From Linderina pennispora (Eukaryota > Kickxellomycota > Kickxellomycetes > Kickxellales > Kickxellaceae), in the NCBI RefSeq assembly GCF_002104995.1, contig NW_024468358.1, positions 1 to 32,898 on the forward strand: a stretch of DNA of 32,898 nt. The letters run 5' to 3'. The position numbers were made by a program, and so were the translations under genes. The notes beneath the pieces are model-generated. The model was not told where the DNA came from. It searched no databases and worked only from the letters and a program-made list of their open reading frames with translations. The first letter of the stretch is position 1, and each line of letters starts with the position of its first letter. This document shows positions 25,246 through 32,898 of the stretch, piece by piece.

Positions 25246-27387
25246 ATGAAGAGCGTCCTTTCCATCTCGCTACTTATGACTGCCATCGCCAGCGCAGCCC
25301 CAAGCGTTGTTGCTTGTGAAGGTCATAACTCTGGGCCTGCAATGGCTGCCTACTCTGGTAGCCCACCTTCAGGGTATGGTGCCGCTGCCGTCAAGCCTGC
25401 TGGCTACGGTTCGCGCAGTATTCTGAGGAACAGGCCTGCTCGTGCTGCCCGTGCGTCGCAAGGATATGGTTCCAGCTCCTCGGGATCGTATGGTGGTGCC
25501 GCCGCTCCTGCCGCTCCTGCAGCCGCCGCTCCTGCAGATTCGTCTTCGTCAGGCTATGGTTCCAGCTCATCTGGATATGGTGGTGCTGCTGCTCCAGCTG
25601 CCGCTGCCGCCCCTGCAGACTCTTCATCGCCGAGCTACGGATCGAGCTCTTATACCGGTAATGAAGCTCCAGCTGCCGCTGCCGCCGCCCCTGCTCCGGC
25701 TTCAGGTTCGTCCAGCTACGGATCTAGCTCAGATTCGTACGGTGCTGGGGCCGCTGCCGCTGCCGCCGCTCCTGCGCCTGCTGCCGCCGCTCCTGCCTCG
25801 GGCTACGGATCTCCTAGCTCCGGCTACAGTTCTAGTGGCGCTGCTCCTGCCGCTCCTGCCGCGCCTGCCGCCGCTGCTCCTGCTGACTCTTCTTCGTCAG
25901 GCTATGGCTCCAGCTCATCGGGTTACGGATCCAGCTCGCCGAGCTATGGCGGTGCTGCTCCTGCAGCTGCCGCGCCTGCCGCCCCTGCAGCTGCTTCGCC
26001 TGCAGCTGCTTCTGGCTACGGTTCAGACTCCGGATCCTCAGGATATAGCGCTTCGGCTGCACCTTCTGCTCCTGCCTATGGTAGCTCAGGCTACAGCTCG
26101 TCGGGATCGGACTCGGCTATGGCGCTGCCGCTGCTTCCGCTCCTGCCGCCGCTCCTGCTCCCCAAGGATACAGCGCTCCTGCACCTCAGGGCTATAGCTC
26201 TAGCGCTGCTCCATCGGCCAGCGAGTATGAGAGCCAGTCGGCGTCGAATGACTATAGTTCTGAGGCCCCAACCAGTGCCTCATACGCATCCAAGATTGGA
26301 TACAAGCGTGTGCGCGGCGGGTACAACTCCAAGCCCAGCAGTGGATACAGCGCTTCATCGGCTGCTCCGGCTCCTGCCCCTGCACCCCAGGGCTACAGCT
26401 CCGCGGCCCCTGAACCTCAGGGTTACAGCCCCCGCCGCTCCTGCGCCTCAGGGCTATAGCTCCGCAGCCCCTGCTCCTACATATGGTGATTCTGACGCCA
26501 GCTCGGCTGACTGCTCGTCCAGCTCTGCTGCTCCTGCTCCCCAGGGATACGGCTCTGCCCCCGCCCCTGCACCTCAAGGATACAGCCCAGCTGCTCCGGC
26601 CCCCGCACCCCAAGGATACAGCCCAGCTGCTCCCGCCCCCGCACCCCAAGGATACGGCTCTGCTGCTCCTGCCCCTGCCCCTGCACCTCAAGGGTATAGC
26701 CCAGCTGCCCCTGCCCCCGCACCTCAAGGATACAGCTCTTCCTCAGCTGCTGATGATGCTTATGGCGATGGCAACGACACTGACACCCCCGCACCTGCAC
26801 ATCCTGCAGCACCTGCCGCTGCACCAGCTGAGGCGCCTGCCGGCTACGGATCGGCCGCCCCGGCTCTCTCCTCACAGGACATCGTGATCCACCTGACGGC
26901 CAGCCTGGATATCAGCGCACCTCAGCAGGCACCCACGGGCGCCCCGGCCCCTGGTGAGACACCTGCAGGCTGCGCGTCGCCAGAAGCTCCCTCATCGTCG
27001 GCGGCTGCAGCATCGTACTCTTCTGCTGCTCCGTCGTACTCTTCTGCTGCTCCATCCTACTCCTCGGCTGCCCCGTCCTACTCTTCGGCTGCTCCAGCAT
27101 CCTACTCTTCTGCTGCTCCGTCGTACTCATCGTCTGCTTCCCCTGCATACTCAGCACAGGGGGCAGCCTCGTACGACAATGCCCCAGTACCCGCCCCTGC
27201 TGCAGCGCCTGCTCCGAGCAAGGGTTATCGCGGCCGTGCGGCAGTCGAGCACGAGAAGCTTAACGGATTCTATACGATCAACTATGTCTTCTCTGAGGGC
27301 ATCCCACCACAGATCACAGCTGTGCCGGTTGACCAGCGCGAGAACATTGTGTTCCAGGCTGTTAATGCTAGCCCGTCCATGATCTAA
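25246..27387 (+). CDS. Secreted Ala/Pro/Ser/Gly/Tyr-repeat protein with an internally shifted segment
   Basis: Function unknown; composition resembles structural wall, coat or silk-like proteins. 713 codons, signal peptide MKSVLSISLLMTAIASAAPS. The N-terminal half has (S)SGYGSSSSGYGG blocks separated by Ala/Pro runs, the centre APAPQGYS repeats, and later PSYSSAA repeats. A non-repetitive C-terminus follows (KGYRGRAAVEHEKLNGFYTINYVF split as KGYRGRAAVEHEKL and NGFYTINYVF, then IPPQITAVPVDQRENIVF). From about 26110 to 26430 the open frame turns Leu/Arg/His-rich. The alternative frame there reads GYGAAAASAPAAAPAPQGYS and SKIGYKRVRGGYNSKPSSGY, clearly the intended type, so two compensating indels bracket about 105 codons. 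Tyr in a GY/SY context could support cross-linking. It shares signal, low-complexity body and CT-rich flanks with its upstream neighbour. Confidence 0.75.
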   Translation: MKSVLSISLLMTAIASAAPSVVACEGHNSGPAMAAYSGSPPSGYGAAAVKPAGYGSRSILRNRPARAARASQGYGSSSSGSYGGAAAPAAPAAAAPADSSSSGYGSSSSGYGGAAAPAAAAAPADSSSPSYGSSSYTGNEAPAAAAAAPAPASGSSSYGSSSDSYGAGAAAAAAAPAPAAAAPASGYGSPSSGYSSSGAAPAAPAAPAAAAPADSSSSGYGSSSSGYGSSSPSYGGAAPAAAAPAAPAAASPAAASGYGSDSGSSGYSASAAPSAPAYGSSGYSSSGSDSAMALPLLPLLPPLLLPKDTALLHLRAIALALLHRPASMRASRRRMTIVLRPQPVPHTHPRLDTSVCAAGTTPSPAVDTALHRLLRLLPLHPRATAPRPLNLRVTAPAAPAPQGYSSAAPAPTYGDSDASSADCSSSSAAPAPQGYGSAPAPAPQGYSPAAPAPAPQGYSPAAPAPAPQGYGSAAPAPAPAPQGYSPAAPAPAPQGYSSSSAADDAYGDGNDTDTPAPAHPAAPAAAPAEAPAGYGSAAPALSSQDIVIHLTASLDISAPQQAPTGAPAPGETPAGCASPEAPSSSAAAASYSSAAPSYSSAAPSYSSAAPSYSSAAPASYSSAAPSYSSSASPAYSAQGAASYDNAPVPAPAAAPAPSKGYRGRAAVEHEKLNGFYTINYVFSEGIPPQITAVPVDQRENIVFQAVNASPSMI

Positions 27388-28024
27388 GCACTTGTGTGTG
27401 ACTGCTGGTGTCTGGTGGCACTTGCTGGACCCAGGCTGTCCTTCGACCATCCCAGATTCCCCTCTTCCTTCCGCCATCTCCCTCCCTCCCTGTTACTTCC
27501 CCTACCTTCCGCTACTTAATCACTTTCCTCCCTCCTCCCGCCACCCTCGCCCCTACCTCTCTCCATAGCTTGACTCTTAAATGGCCGTAGGCACCAGCAG
27601 TATATATTTCGAAACTAATATGTTCATATTAGACATATTTACAAATGCAAATGTGAGGCTATAATTCACATATCAACCTGTTCAGCCATTGCCATTGTGA
27701 CCAAACCCAGTATTGATCCGGGGTTTGGCTGCTAAGACTCTCATGGCTCTTTCTAGTTTTCCGTTGTAAGTGCCTTTAAGATCCCTTTAGACCTGGACTT
27801 GCCACATCCAGCGCCAGCTGTGTATATATAGCACCACAGGCAAATAGTTGCCTCTGACCCGACTGAGTTGGGCTGAACTGGTAGACCCAGCCACTATGTT
27901 GTTGGCGAGCTACCATGTAGACATATGCTTGAGATAAGGTACATGTTGGCAAAAACAGGAAAAACACAAGTTCGTGAATCTAATCATGACAAAAAAGAGT
28001 GAAGGGATGTGGACGATAAATATT
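27388..28024. other. Convergent intergenic region, CT-rich then AT-rich
   Basis: About 640 bp. Positions 27440-27570 are almost purely pyrimidine with CCTCCCTCC blocks; 27600-27680 is AT-rich. No gene or RNA recognised. Confidence 0.45.
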
Positions 28025-29291
28025 TTAAACAACGCCCTGCTGGTAGGCAGCAATAGCGGCAGTATCTCCTGGCGACGACGACGCCAAGGTGGATCCAGAC
28101 GACGGGTGCTGGTTCTGGCTTGCATAGGGATCCGCATGCTTTGCAGTCGACTGGACATTGCAGTACTGCGGAGTCTGGTATGCGCACGAGCTATTATAGT
28201 AGACGCCAGATGGACCAGGATACGACATGTGGCGACGCTCCGACCGTTGTGCGTAATTTTGTTGCTGCGCAAATTCGTACGGCAGGCGCTCGAACTGCCA
28301 CGTTGGCAAACTTTGGTAGGGTGCCGCAGAAAGAGATCCATTCCGATGGTCTGCAACAGCTCGGGTTGTATGTTCAGTTCAAAATCGATCATGCTCAGGT
28401 ACTGCAGCTCCAGCGAGTTCAAGCTCGGCCACAGGCAATCCGCCAACCTACTTGGATACAGAGAATTTAAGTGGACAGCAGCAACAACAACAACAAAAAA
28501 CAGGTGTCGCGCGGAATGGATGAGGGGGATCTCTTCGATTGGGGAGGCGGGGCAAGGTGGAGTTTGCTGTGTGTGCGAGGTGGTGGGGTCAAGATTGGTG
28601 GTGGGGCGAGATTATCATCTGAAGTTTTTTCTGCGCTCAGGGAAGAGAAAGAGAGGCAGCGAATCCACCATCTCAACCGCGCGCCTCGCAGCTGTACAAG
28701 GGTGCATATCCTGCAACCCCCAAGGTCAATAAAGCATGCCATCGCACCCCCTTCTACAAGCCATGTCACTGCATCGGCATTGTTCCGATTGTGTGCAAAA
28801 TTACAACCAAACACCGAGACTTGGACATTACCTTTGCATATCTGGAGTTTGTAAGAACACGTCCGAGAACCATTTTGACGCAACAGTGACGCCGGTAATC
28901 AGCAGGCGATGGATGGAATAGGCATCGACGGCAAAGGGCATTCGCCGGCGTGCGCACCGGTCTATCATCTGCTGCATGTACACGATTAGGCCAAGAAGAC
29001 CTCGTTCTGGCACGGGCAGTATTTGAGGATCCGCGACAGGTACGTTTTCCAGGTCCTATGGTAGGCACGGACCGTGCGTGGAACAGCGTCAGCGAGGAAT
29101 GCCGCTCAATGGGCTTCTGGGTGCTGTGCCTGCAGAACCAGGGCCCGCGAGCATCCTGTAATGTCGTCCAGGTAGGCGGCCACATACCGTACTGTCTCCT
29201 GCGCCGACGTCGTCGCAAATTGAACGCCATTCTTTTTTAGGAAAAGGGGTAACTGTGGAGAGATAAAAAATGAACAGTAGATATGAAACAC
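28025..29291 (-). pseudogene. Pho80-like cyclin with one intron, frame broken several times
   Basis: Regulatory subunit of a Pho85/CDK5-type kinase (phosphate or nutrient signalling). The cyclin box is unmistakable: LFHARSVPTI, YLSRILKYCPCQNEVF, LGLIVYMQQMIDRCARR, DAYSIHRLLITGVTVASKWFSDVF, TNSRYAK, VGGLPVAEL, NSLELQYLSMIDFELNI. TNSRYAK and VGGLP are joined across an intron (28831-28448; GTAATG...CCAAGTAG, phase 0). 1-nt breaks lie near 29110, 29055, 28995, 28855, 28425 and 28315. Between them no motif is lost. The C-terminal tail is Gln/Ser/Tyr-rich and stops at 28025. The 5' end is uncertain: the open frame passes an acceptor-like CTCTCCACAG near 29245, so a first exon may lie upstream. It is head-to-head with the diflavin reductase gene. 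Confidence 0.83.
28448..28831 (-). other. Intron of the Pho80-like cyclin gene
   Basis: 384 nt, donor GTAATG, acceptor CCAAGTAG. Joining GCA-AAG to GTT-GGC-GGA restores the family sequence RYAKVGGLP. It contains a TTG/CTG trinucleotide run near its 3' end (about 28478-28500). Confidence 0.8.
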
Positions 29292-29679
29292 GCTGCGGTA
29301 AAAAATTAGAGGCCGGGTCTATGGTACGTGAGAAAAGTCTAAAGGTGAGCAAGAACAAACGGGTTGGAGATAAAGGGGAGGATGCAAAAAAGAAACAGAA
29401 AAAACGCCAGTAATGAAGATTTTAAGAGAGAGAAGGGGCCAAGCGCGCAATCGTGTTCTTCAAATACCTCAGAAAGCAGGCCAGCGCTCCAGCAAAAATT
29501 TTGTGTCTGTTGCGGACTGGGTAAATCGAACCCGTGGCCTGCCAACAAAGGCCATTTTTTTGGGGGCCGAAAAGTCGCTGACTCTCTGAAAAAAGCCGTG
29601 AGCAAAATGCAGGCGGTTGACCGAGAGACCGGTGGTTGGCTGGTTATCTCTGGTTACTTTTCTCTTGGTGTTCTTGCAA
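29292..29679. other. Bidirectional promoter region, cyclin / diflavin reductase
   Basis: About 390 bp between divergent genes, purine-rich on the + strand (29385-29445). No clear TATA box on either side. A first exon of the cyclin could lie here. Confidence 0.4.
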
Positions 29680-31701
29680 ATGACCGAACAGGCCGCTTTT
29701 GTCGATTCCAGTCTGGCGATTCTCTATGCCTCGCAGACGGGCAATGCTGAGTCAATTTCCTACAACATTTACGAGGAGGCCGTGAAGCGCGGCTACGCAG
29801 CGACGTGGCACGTGCTGGACGACCACGAAAAGCTTGGTTCAATTCGCTCCGGACGGTGGTCTTTGTGGTCTCGACGACAGGCGACGGCGATCCGCCCGAC
29901 AACTCGACCAAGTTCTGGCGAGTCCTGCGCAAGACCACACGCAGCAACAAGACCGCCTACACGCACCTGCGGTACGCGATTCTGGGGCTGGGCGACACAA
30001 CTACTCAATTCTGCAACACAGCGCAGCGGCTGGACAAGCAGCTGCAGGCCGCAGGCGCCCATGCATTCTACCCCAAGGGCTGGCTGATGACGGGACTGGG
30101 CTTGAGGAGACAGTGGAGCCGTGGATCGACGGCCTATGGCAGTGCTGCCGGCAGTGGTCCAGCGGGAGACAGAGGGCGTGGACGAGGCGACCGAGGCGAT
30201 TGAGCGCATGGCCATCGAGCCAGCGAATGATGTGTCGCAGCAGCTTGTGCTAGACTTTACCATGCTGGCAGATCTCAAGGCTATCACTGGCGCACCGCGC
30301 GCCCCAGCCGCACTGTGCAGGATTGCGCATTCCGAGGATCTGGCACGGGGCAGCCTGCCACCAGACCTCGTGTGCCCCCCATGGCTTGCAGCACAGACAG
30401 GCGAGGGGGCGCCGTTTGCGGCTCGGATCGCAAGTGCCCAGCTGATCACCAGTCCTGAGGCTCTGAAGCGCACCTGGCTGATGGATCTGGATCTGGATGG
30501 GCATGCTCATGGCCAGTGGCAGGCAGGCGATGCATTCAATGTGTATGCGCCCAACAGCGCGAGCTGGTTGCCGCTTTGCTGGCTCGACTCGGCGTCAGTG
30601 CCGAGGAGGCTACGCGGCTGGACTGGTGGAGCCGGTGGACCGAACTCGCGCTGCCTGCGCACCCAGCGTTCACTGCCGAGCCGTATCGATCTGCGACCTG
30701 CTGTGGGCTGTGGATCTGTCGGGGCACCGCGCAAGCAGACCTGCGGGCTCTGGCAGACTGCTGCGCGGAGACAGCAGACCGCGACCGGCTGCTGTTCCTG
30801 AGCAGCCGCCAGGGCGTGCAGACCTTCAATGAGCTGCGGCGCCAGGCGCCCACAGTTCTGGATATCCTGGCATTCGCGTCGTGCAGCGTGACTGCGGGTC
30901 GCCTGGTTGAAATCCTGCCGGCCCTGCAGCCGGTCGTATTCGATCTGCAGCGCGCCCAAGGACGAGCGCTGGCGCTTTGCCTTCAATGTCGTTGAGTATT
31001 CGCTCGAGGTCGTGGATCCGTTCTCCACCGCTGAGGACTCGAGCACGTCGCTGCCCCTGCCAAAATCAACCGCAAGGGCATCTGCACGCCTGGTTGGAGG
31101 AGCTGGCAAGAAGGACAAGAGAATCTGGTTGCACTGCGGCCAACATCAATGGCTTCAGGCTGCCCGAGGCGGAGACACGGCCGGTGATCATGGTTGGCCG
31201 GGCACAGGGGTCGCACCGTTCATCGGGTTCCTGCAACAGCGCGAGCAGGAGATCCAGGGAGGCTGGGGAGAAGCTTTGCTTGGCTGTTCTTTGGCTGCCG
31301 GCACTACGCCTACGACTATTTGTTCCAGAGCGAGCTCGAGGACATGCATGCGAAGCAGGTGCTGACAAGGCTGTCGACCTGCTTTAGTCGGGATGCTGCT
31401 GCCCGCGAGCGCTTCGGCGTGCGCGTACGTGCAGGACGAGATGCTGGCACAGTGGGAGGCGTCGCTGAGCTGCTGGTGGAGAAGGACGCCATGGTATTTG
31501 TGTGCGATGCCAAGGGCATGGGCAAGGATGTCAACGAGGCGCTGGCAGAGATCCTGTCAGGTACGCAGAGAAGCACCCGAGGCCGTCGAAAACTGGTTGA
31601 GAGCGCCTGCCGAGGAGGGCGGGCTGTCCAAGGTGCAGGCGCTGCAGTGCTGATGCTGTGGGCCAAAGCAGAAGCGCTACTTGCGCGATCTCTGGGCTTA
31701 G
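29680..31701 (+). pseudogene. TAH18: NADPH-dependent diflavin oxidoreductase (Tah18/NDOR1), many frame breaks
   Basis: Donates electrons from NADPH through FAD and FMN to Dre2/CIAPIN1 for cytosolic Fe-S cluster assembly. The start ATG at 29680 leads into the FMN domain: LAILYASQTGNAE, VVFVVSTTGDGDPPDN, YAILGLGDTTTQFCN. Then come the linker and FAD part (LVAALLARLGVSAEEATRLDW, split, and RSYSICSAPKDERW) and the NADPH part: WPGTGVAPFIGFLQQRE, FFGCRHYAYDYLFQSELED, AKGMGKDVNEAL. The end is KRYLRDLWA at TAG 31699-31701. Length (about 670 residues) and domain order match the family; small size and absence of a membrane anchor separate it from cytochrome P450 reductase. At least eight frame changes occur (near 29840, 30090, 30135, 30560, 30680, 30725, 30930, 31060 and several after 31130). 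This gene is essential in yeast, so wholesale loss would be surprising; indel errors are the simplest reading. Confidence 0.85.
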
Positions 31702-32011
31702 GAACGTTTTCTCACTTTCTATCCGCCCTTGCCTGTGAGAATACAACGCTTTTGTTGGGGAAATGATGGAGAAAGCCTGTAGGCAACAATAGTAAAATTT
31801 GATTTTTTTTTCGCCTCTGCAAGCTCTTTAATTTAACTTTCTGCGCATTTACCTAAAGGAAAAATTTTCCTACTCCTTATTTTGCATTCGCCGCCATTAG
31901 AGCAGGTGGACTACCAGCGGAGCAGGACTAGGACATAACGAGCGACAGCACAGAGCACGCAGCCCGACCCTCCACACAAGCAGCAGGAGGGCTCATTTAC
32001 AACTAAGCAGA
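31702..32011. other. Intergenic region upstream of the last gene
   Basis: About 310 bp with a T-rich stretch (31798-31810) and then GC-rich leader sequence. No clear TATA box or RNA gene. Confidence 0.4.
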
Positions 32012-32898
32012 ATGCGGCCGGGCACAGCACAACCCAGCACCACGCCGCCCGCCCCGCCCAGCTCCGTGATCAGCGACACCCACACACAGCAGCCGCCAAA
32101 CGACATCTCAGCACCCGCCGACGATGTGATAAACAGCCTGTTCACAAAGGAGCCCTAGACATGGACCTGCTCACCGAGCTCTTGGGATCCCTGGACGGTA
32201 CTGCGGCCAGCACGCCAACAATGAACTCTGTGGGGGTGAATGCTGACGATGCCATGGAGCTGGGAGGCATTACCACAGCAGCGTGCTTGACGGTCTACGA
32301 TCGCTGGATGAGTTTGAGCGCCAGGCTGCGATCCATACTGACGGCTATACACACGAGACCGTGAGCCATACGCCAATTGACGAAGGCGAACTAGCAGACT
32401 CCATCCTGAGGGCTGCGAACTCAGTTGCACACATGGATAACGGTGGCCTGGGATCTTTTAATCAGGCCGAGCTGTCGGCTGCGCTGGAGCAGCTATACTG
32501 GGGGTCGTTGGAGGTGCCGGCTGTGGATCCAATGGCGACAACGCATGGAGGCATGGTGGATACTGCAATGCTGCCGGCACCTACACCGGCACCAACGCCC
32601 ATGCCAGTGGCTGGATCGCCACAGATCGATGCCAGCATGGGATCGGCTGCCGTGTGGCCAGCAACGCGACGGAGTGCAGTCGGGATGAGCCCATGGACGA
32701 CGAGACAGACGACGAGAACCCGCTGGAGCTCGAAGAACTGTCGTTGTTCTCGCTGTTCCTCAGCGACATGAAGGCATTTGAGGGATTCCTGGATAAGCTC
32801 AGCCTCAACCAGCTGCGCCAGTGTGCTGCAACCGTCAACAGCGTGCTGGTGAGGCGCGAGAATGCGGTGAACGATCCACCACCTCCAAAGCAGCACGG
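32012..32898 (+). CDS. Unidentified acidic Pro/Thr-rich protein, N-terminal part, frame-shifted and cut by the window end
   Basis: I do not recognise the family. From the ATG at 32012 the protein starts MRPGTAQPSTTPPAPPSS and reaches FTKEP (TAG near 32156). The adjacent frame continues DMDLLTELLGSLDGT, then near 32270 another frame gives SVLDGLRSLDEFERQA, ELADSILRAANSVAHMD and AELSAALEQLYWGSL. After about 32650 a third frame runs to the window end with MDDETDDENPLELEELSLF, SLFLSDMKAFEGFLDKLS and LNQLRQCAATVNSVLVRRE. Alternating acidic/disordered and amphipathic helical stretches suggest a nuclear or scaffold protein, but that is a guess. At least three 1-nt breaks. The 3' part lies beyond the window. 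Confidence 0.55.

Noticed and set aside
29680-31701. Programmed frameshifting as an explanation for Tah18
   Set aside because: Too many shifts of both signs, no recurring slippery heptamer, and other genes show the same lesions.
1-32898. CRISPR array, bacterial operon or prophage content
   Set aside because: The repeats are coding tandem repeats or snoRNA copies; genes have eukaryotic introns, TATA boxes and polyadenylation signals, and the families are eukaryotic.

Overview
The window looks like nuclear DNA of a fungus, probably an early-diverging (zygomycete-type) lineage. This rests on the gene set: a Zn2Cys6 transcription factor, a Fet3/laccase-type multicopper oxidase, a Pho80-type cyclin, a BRO1-domain protein, a LITAF-like zinc protein and a fungal-type Fanzor remnant. 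It also rests on compact, mostly intron-poor genes with short GT...AG introns and CTRAY branch sites. The lineage is an inference from family resemblance; nothing in the sequence proves it.

Layout. 1-3.9 kb: the end of an unidentified Lys/Ala-rich protein (+), then three reverse-strand genes with broken frames: D-aminoacyl-tRNA deacylase, a BRO1-domain fragment and a secreted multicopper oxidase. 4.9-9.1 kb: an intact BAHD-like acyltransferase (+) and an intact mitochondrial proline dehydrogenase with two EF-hand-like loops (-). 9.1-10.75 kb: no gene. 10.8-11.8 kb: a tail-to-tail pair, a small Cys-rich DUF5522-like protein (+) and a LITAF-domain protein (-). 12.8-14.0 kb: a Zn2Cys6 regulator (-), followed by about 3 kb without a convincing gene. 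17.1-19.1 kb: mitochondrial enoyl-CoA isomerase (+) facing a secretory cyclophilin (-). 19.3-20.2 kb: a short element with long imperfect terminal inverted repeats that carries only the C-terminal part of a Fanzor (eukaryotic TnpB-like) nuclease. 20.4-21.1 kb: what looks like a spliced non-coding host gene with two nearly identical intronic C/D-box snoRNAs. 21.3-21.9 kb: proteasome subunit beta type-2. 22.7-27.4 kb: two tandem secreted, highly repetitive, Ser/Thr/Ala/Pro-rich proteins. 28.0-31.7 kb: a head-to-head pair, a Pho80-like cyclin (-) and a Tah18/NDOR1 diflavin reductase (+). 32.0 kb to the end: the start of an unidentified acidic protein.

Many conserved genes are interrupted by single-base frame changes (DTD, BRO1, oxidase, Zn2Cys6 factor, isomerase, both repeat proteins, cyclin, Tah18, last gene), while others over 1.4 kb are perfectly open. 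Protein similarity continues across each break in another frame, and I saw no substitution-type stop between breaks in the segments I translated. I therefore suspect consensus indel errors for most of them, with true decay possible for the BRO1 fragment, which is also truncated. Gene spans below run across the breaks; no repaired sequence is given.

The most interesting content is the 19.3-21.1 kb block. The duplicated snoRNA was recognised because a 110-bp direct repeat ends exactly at C/D-box boundaries and sits at the right distance from splice and branch sites in two consecutive introns. The Fanzor remnant lies immediately downstream of it on the same strand.
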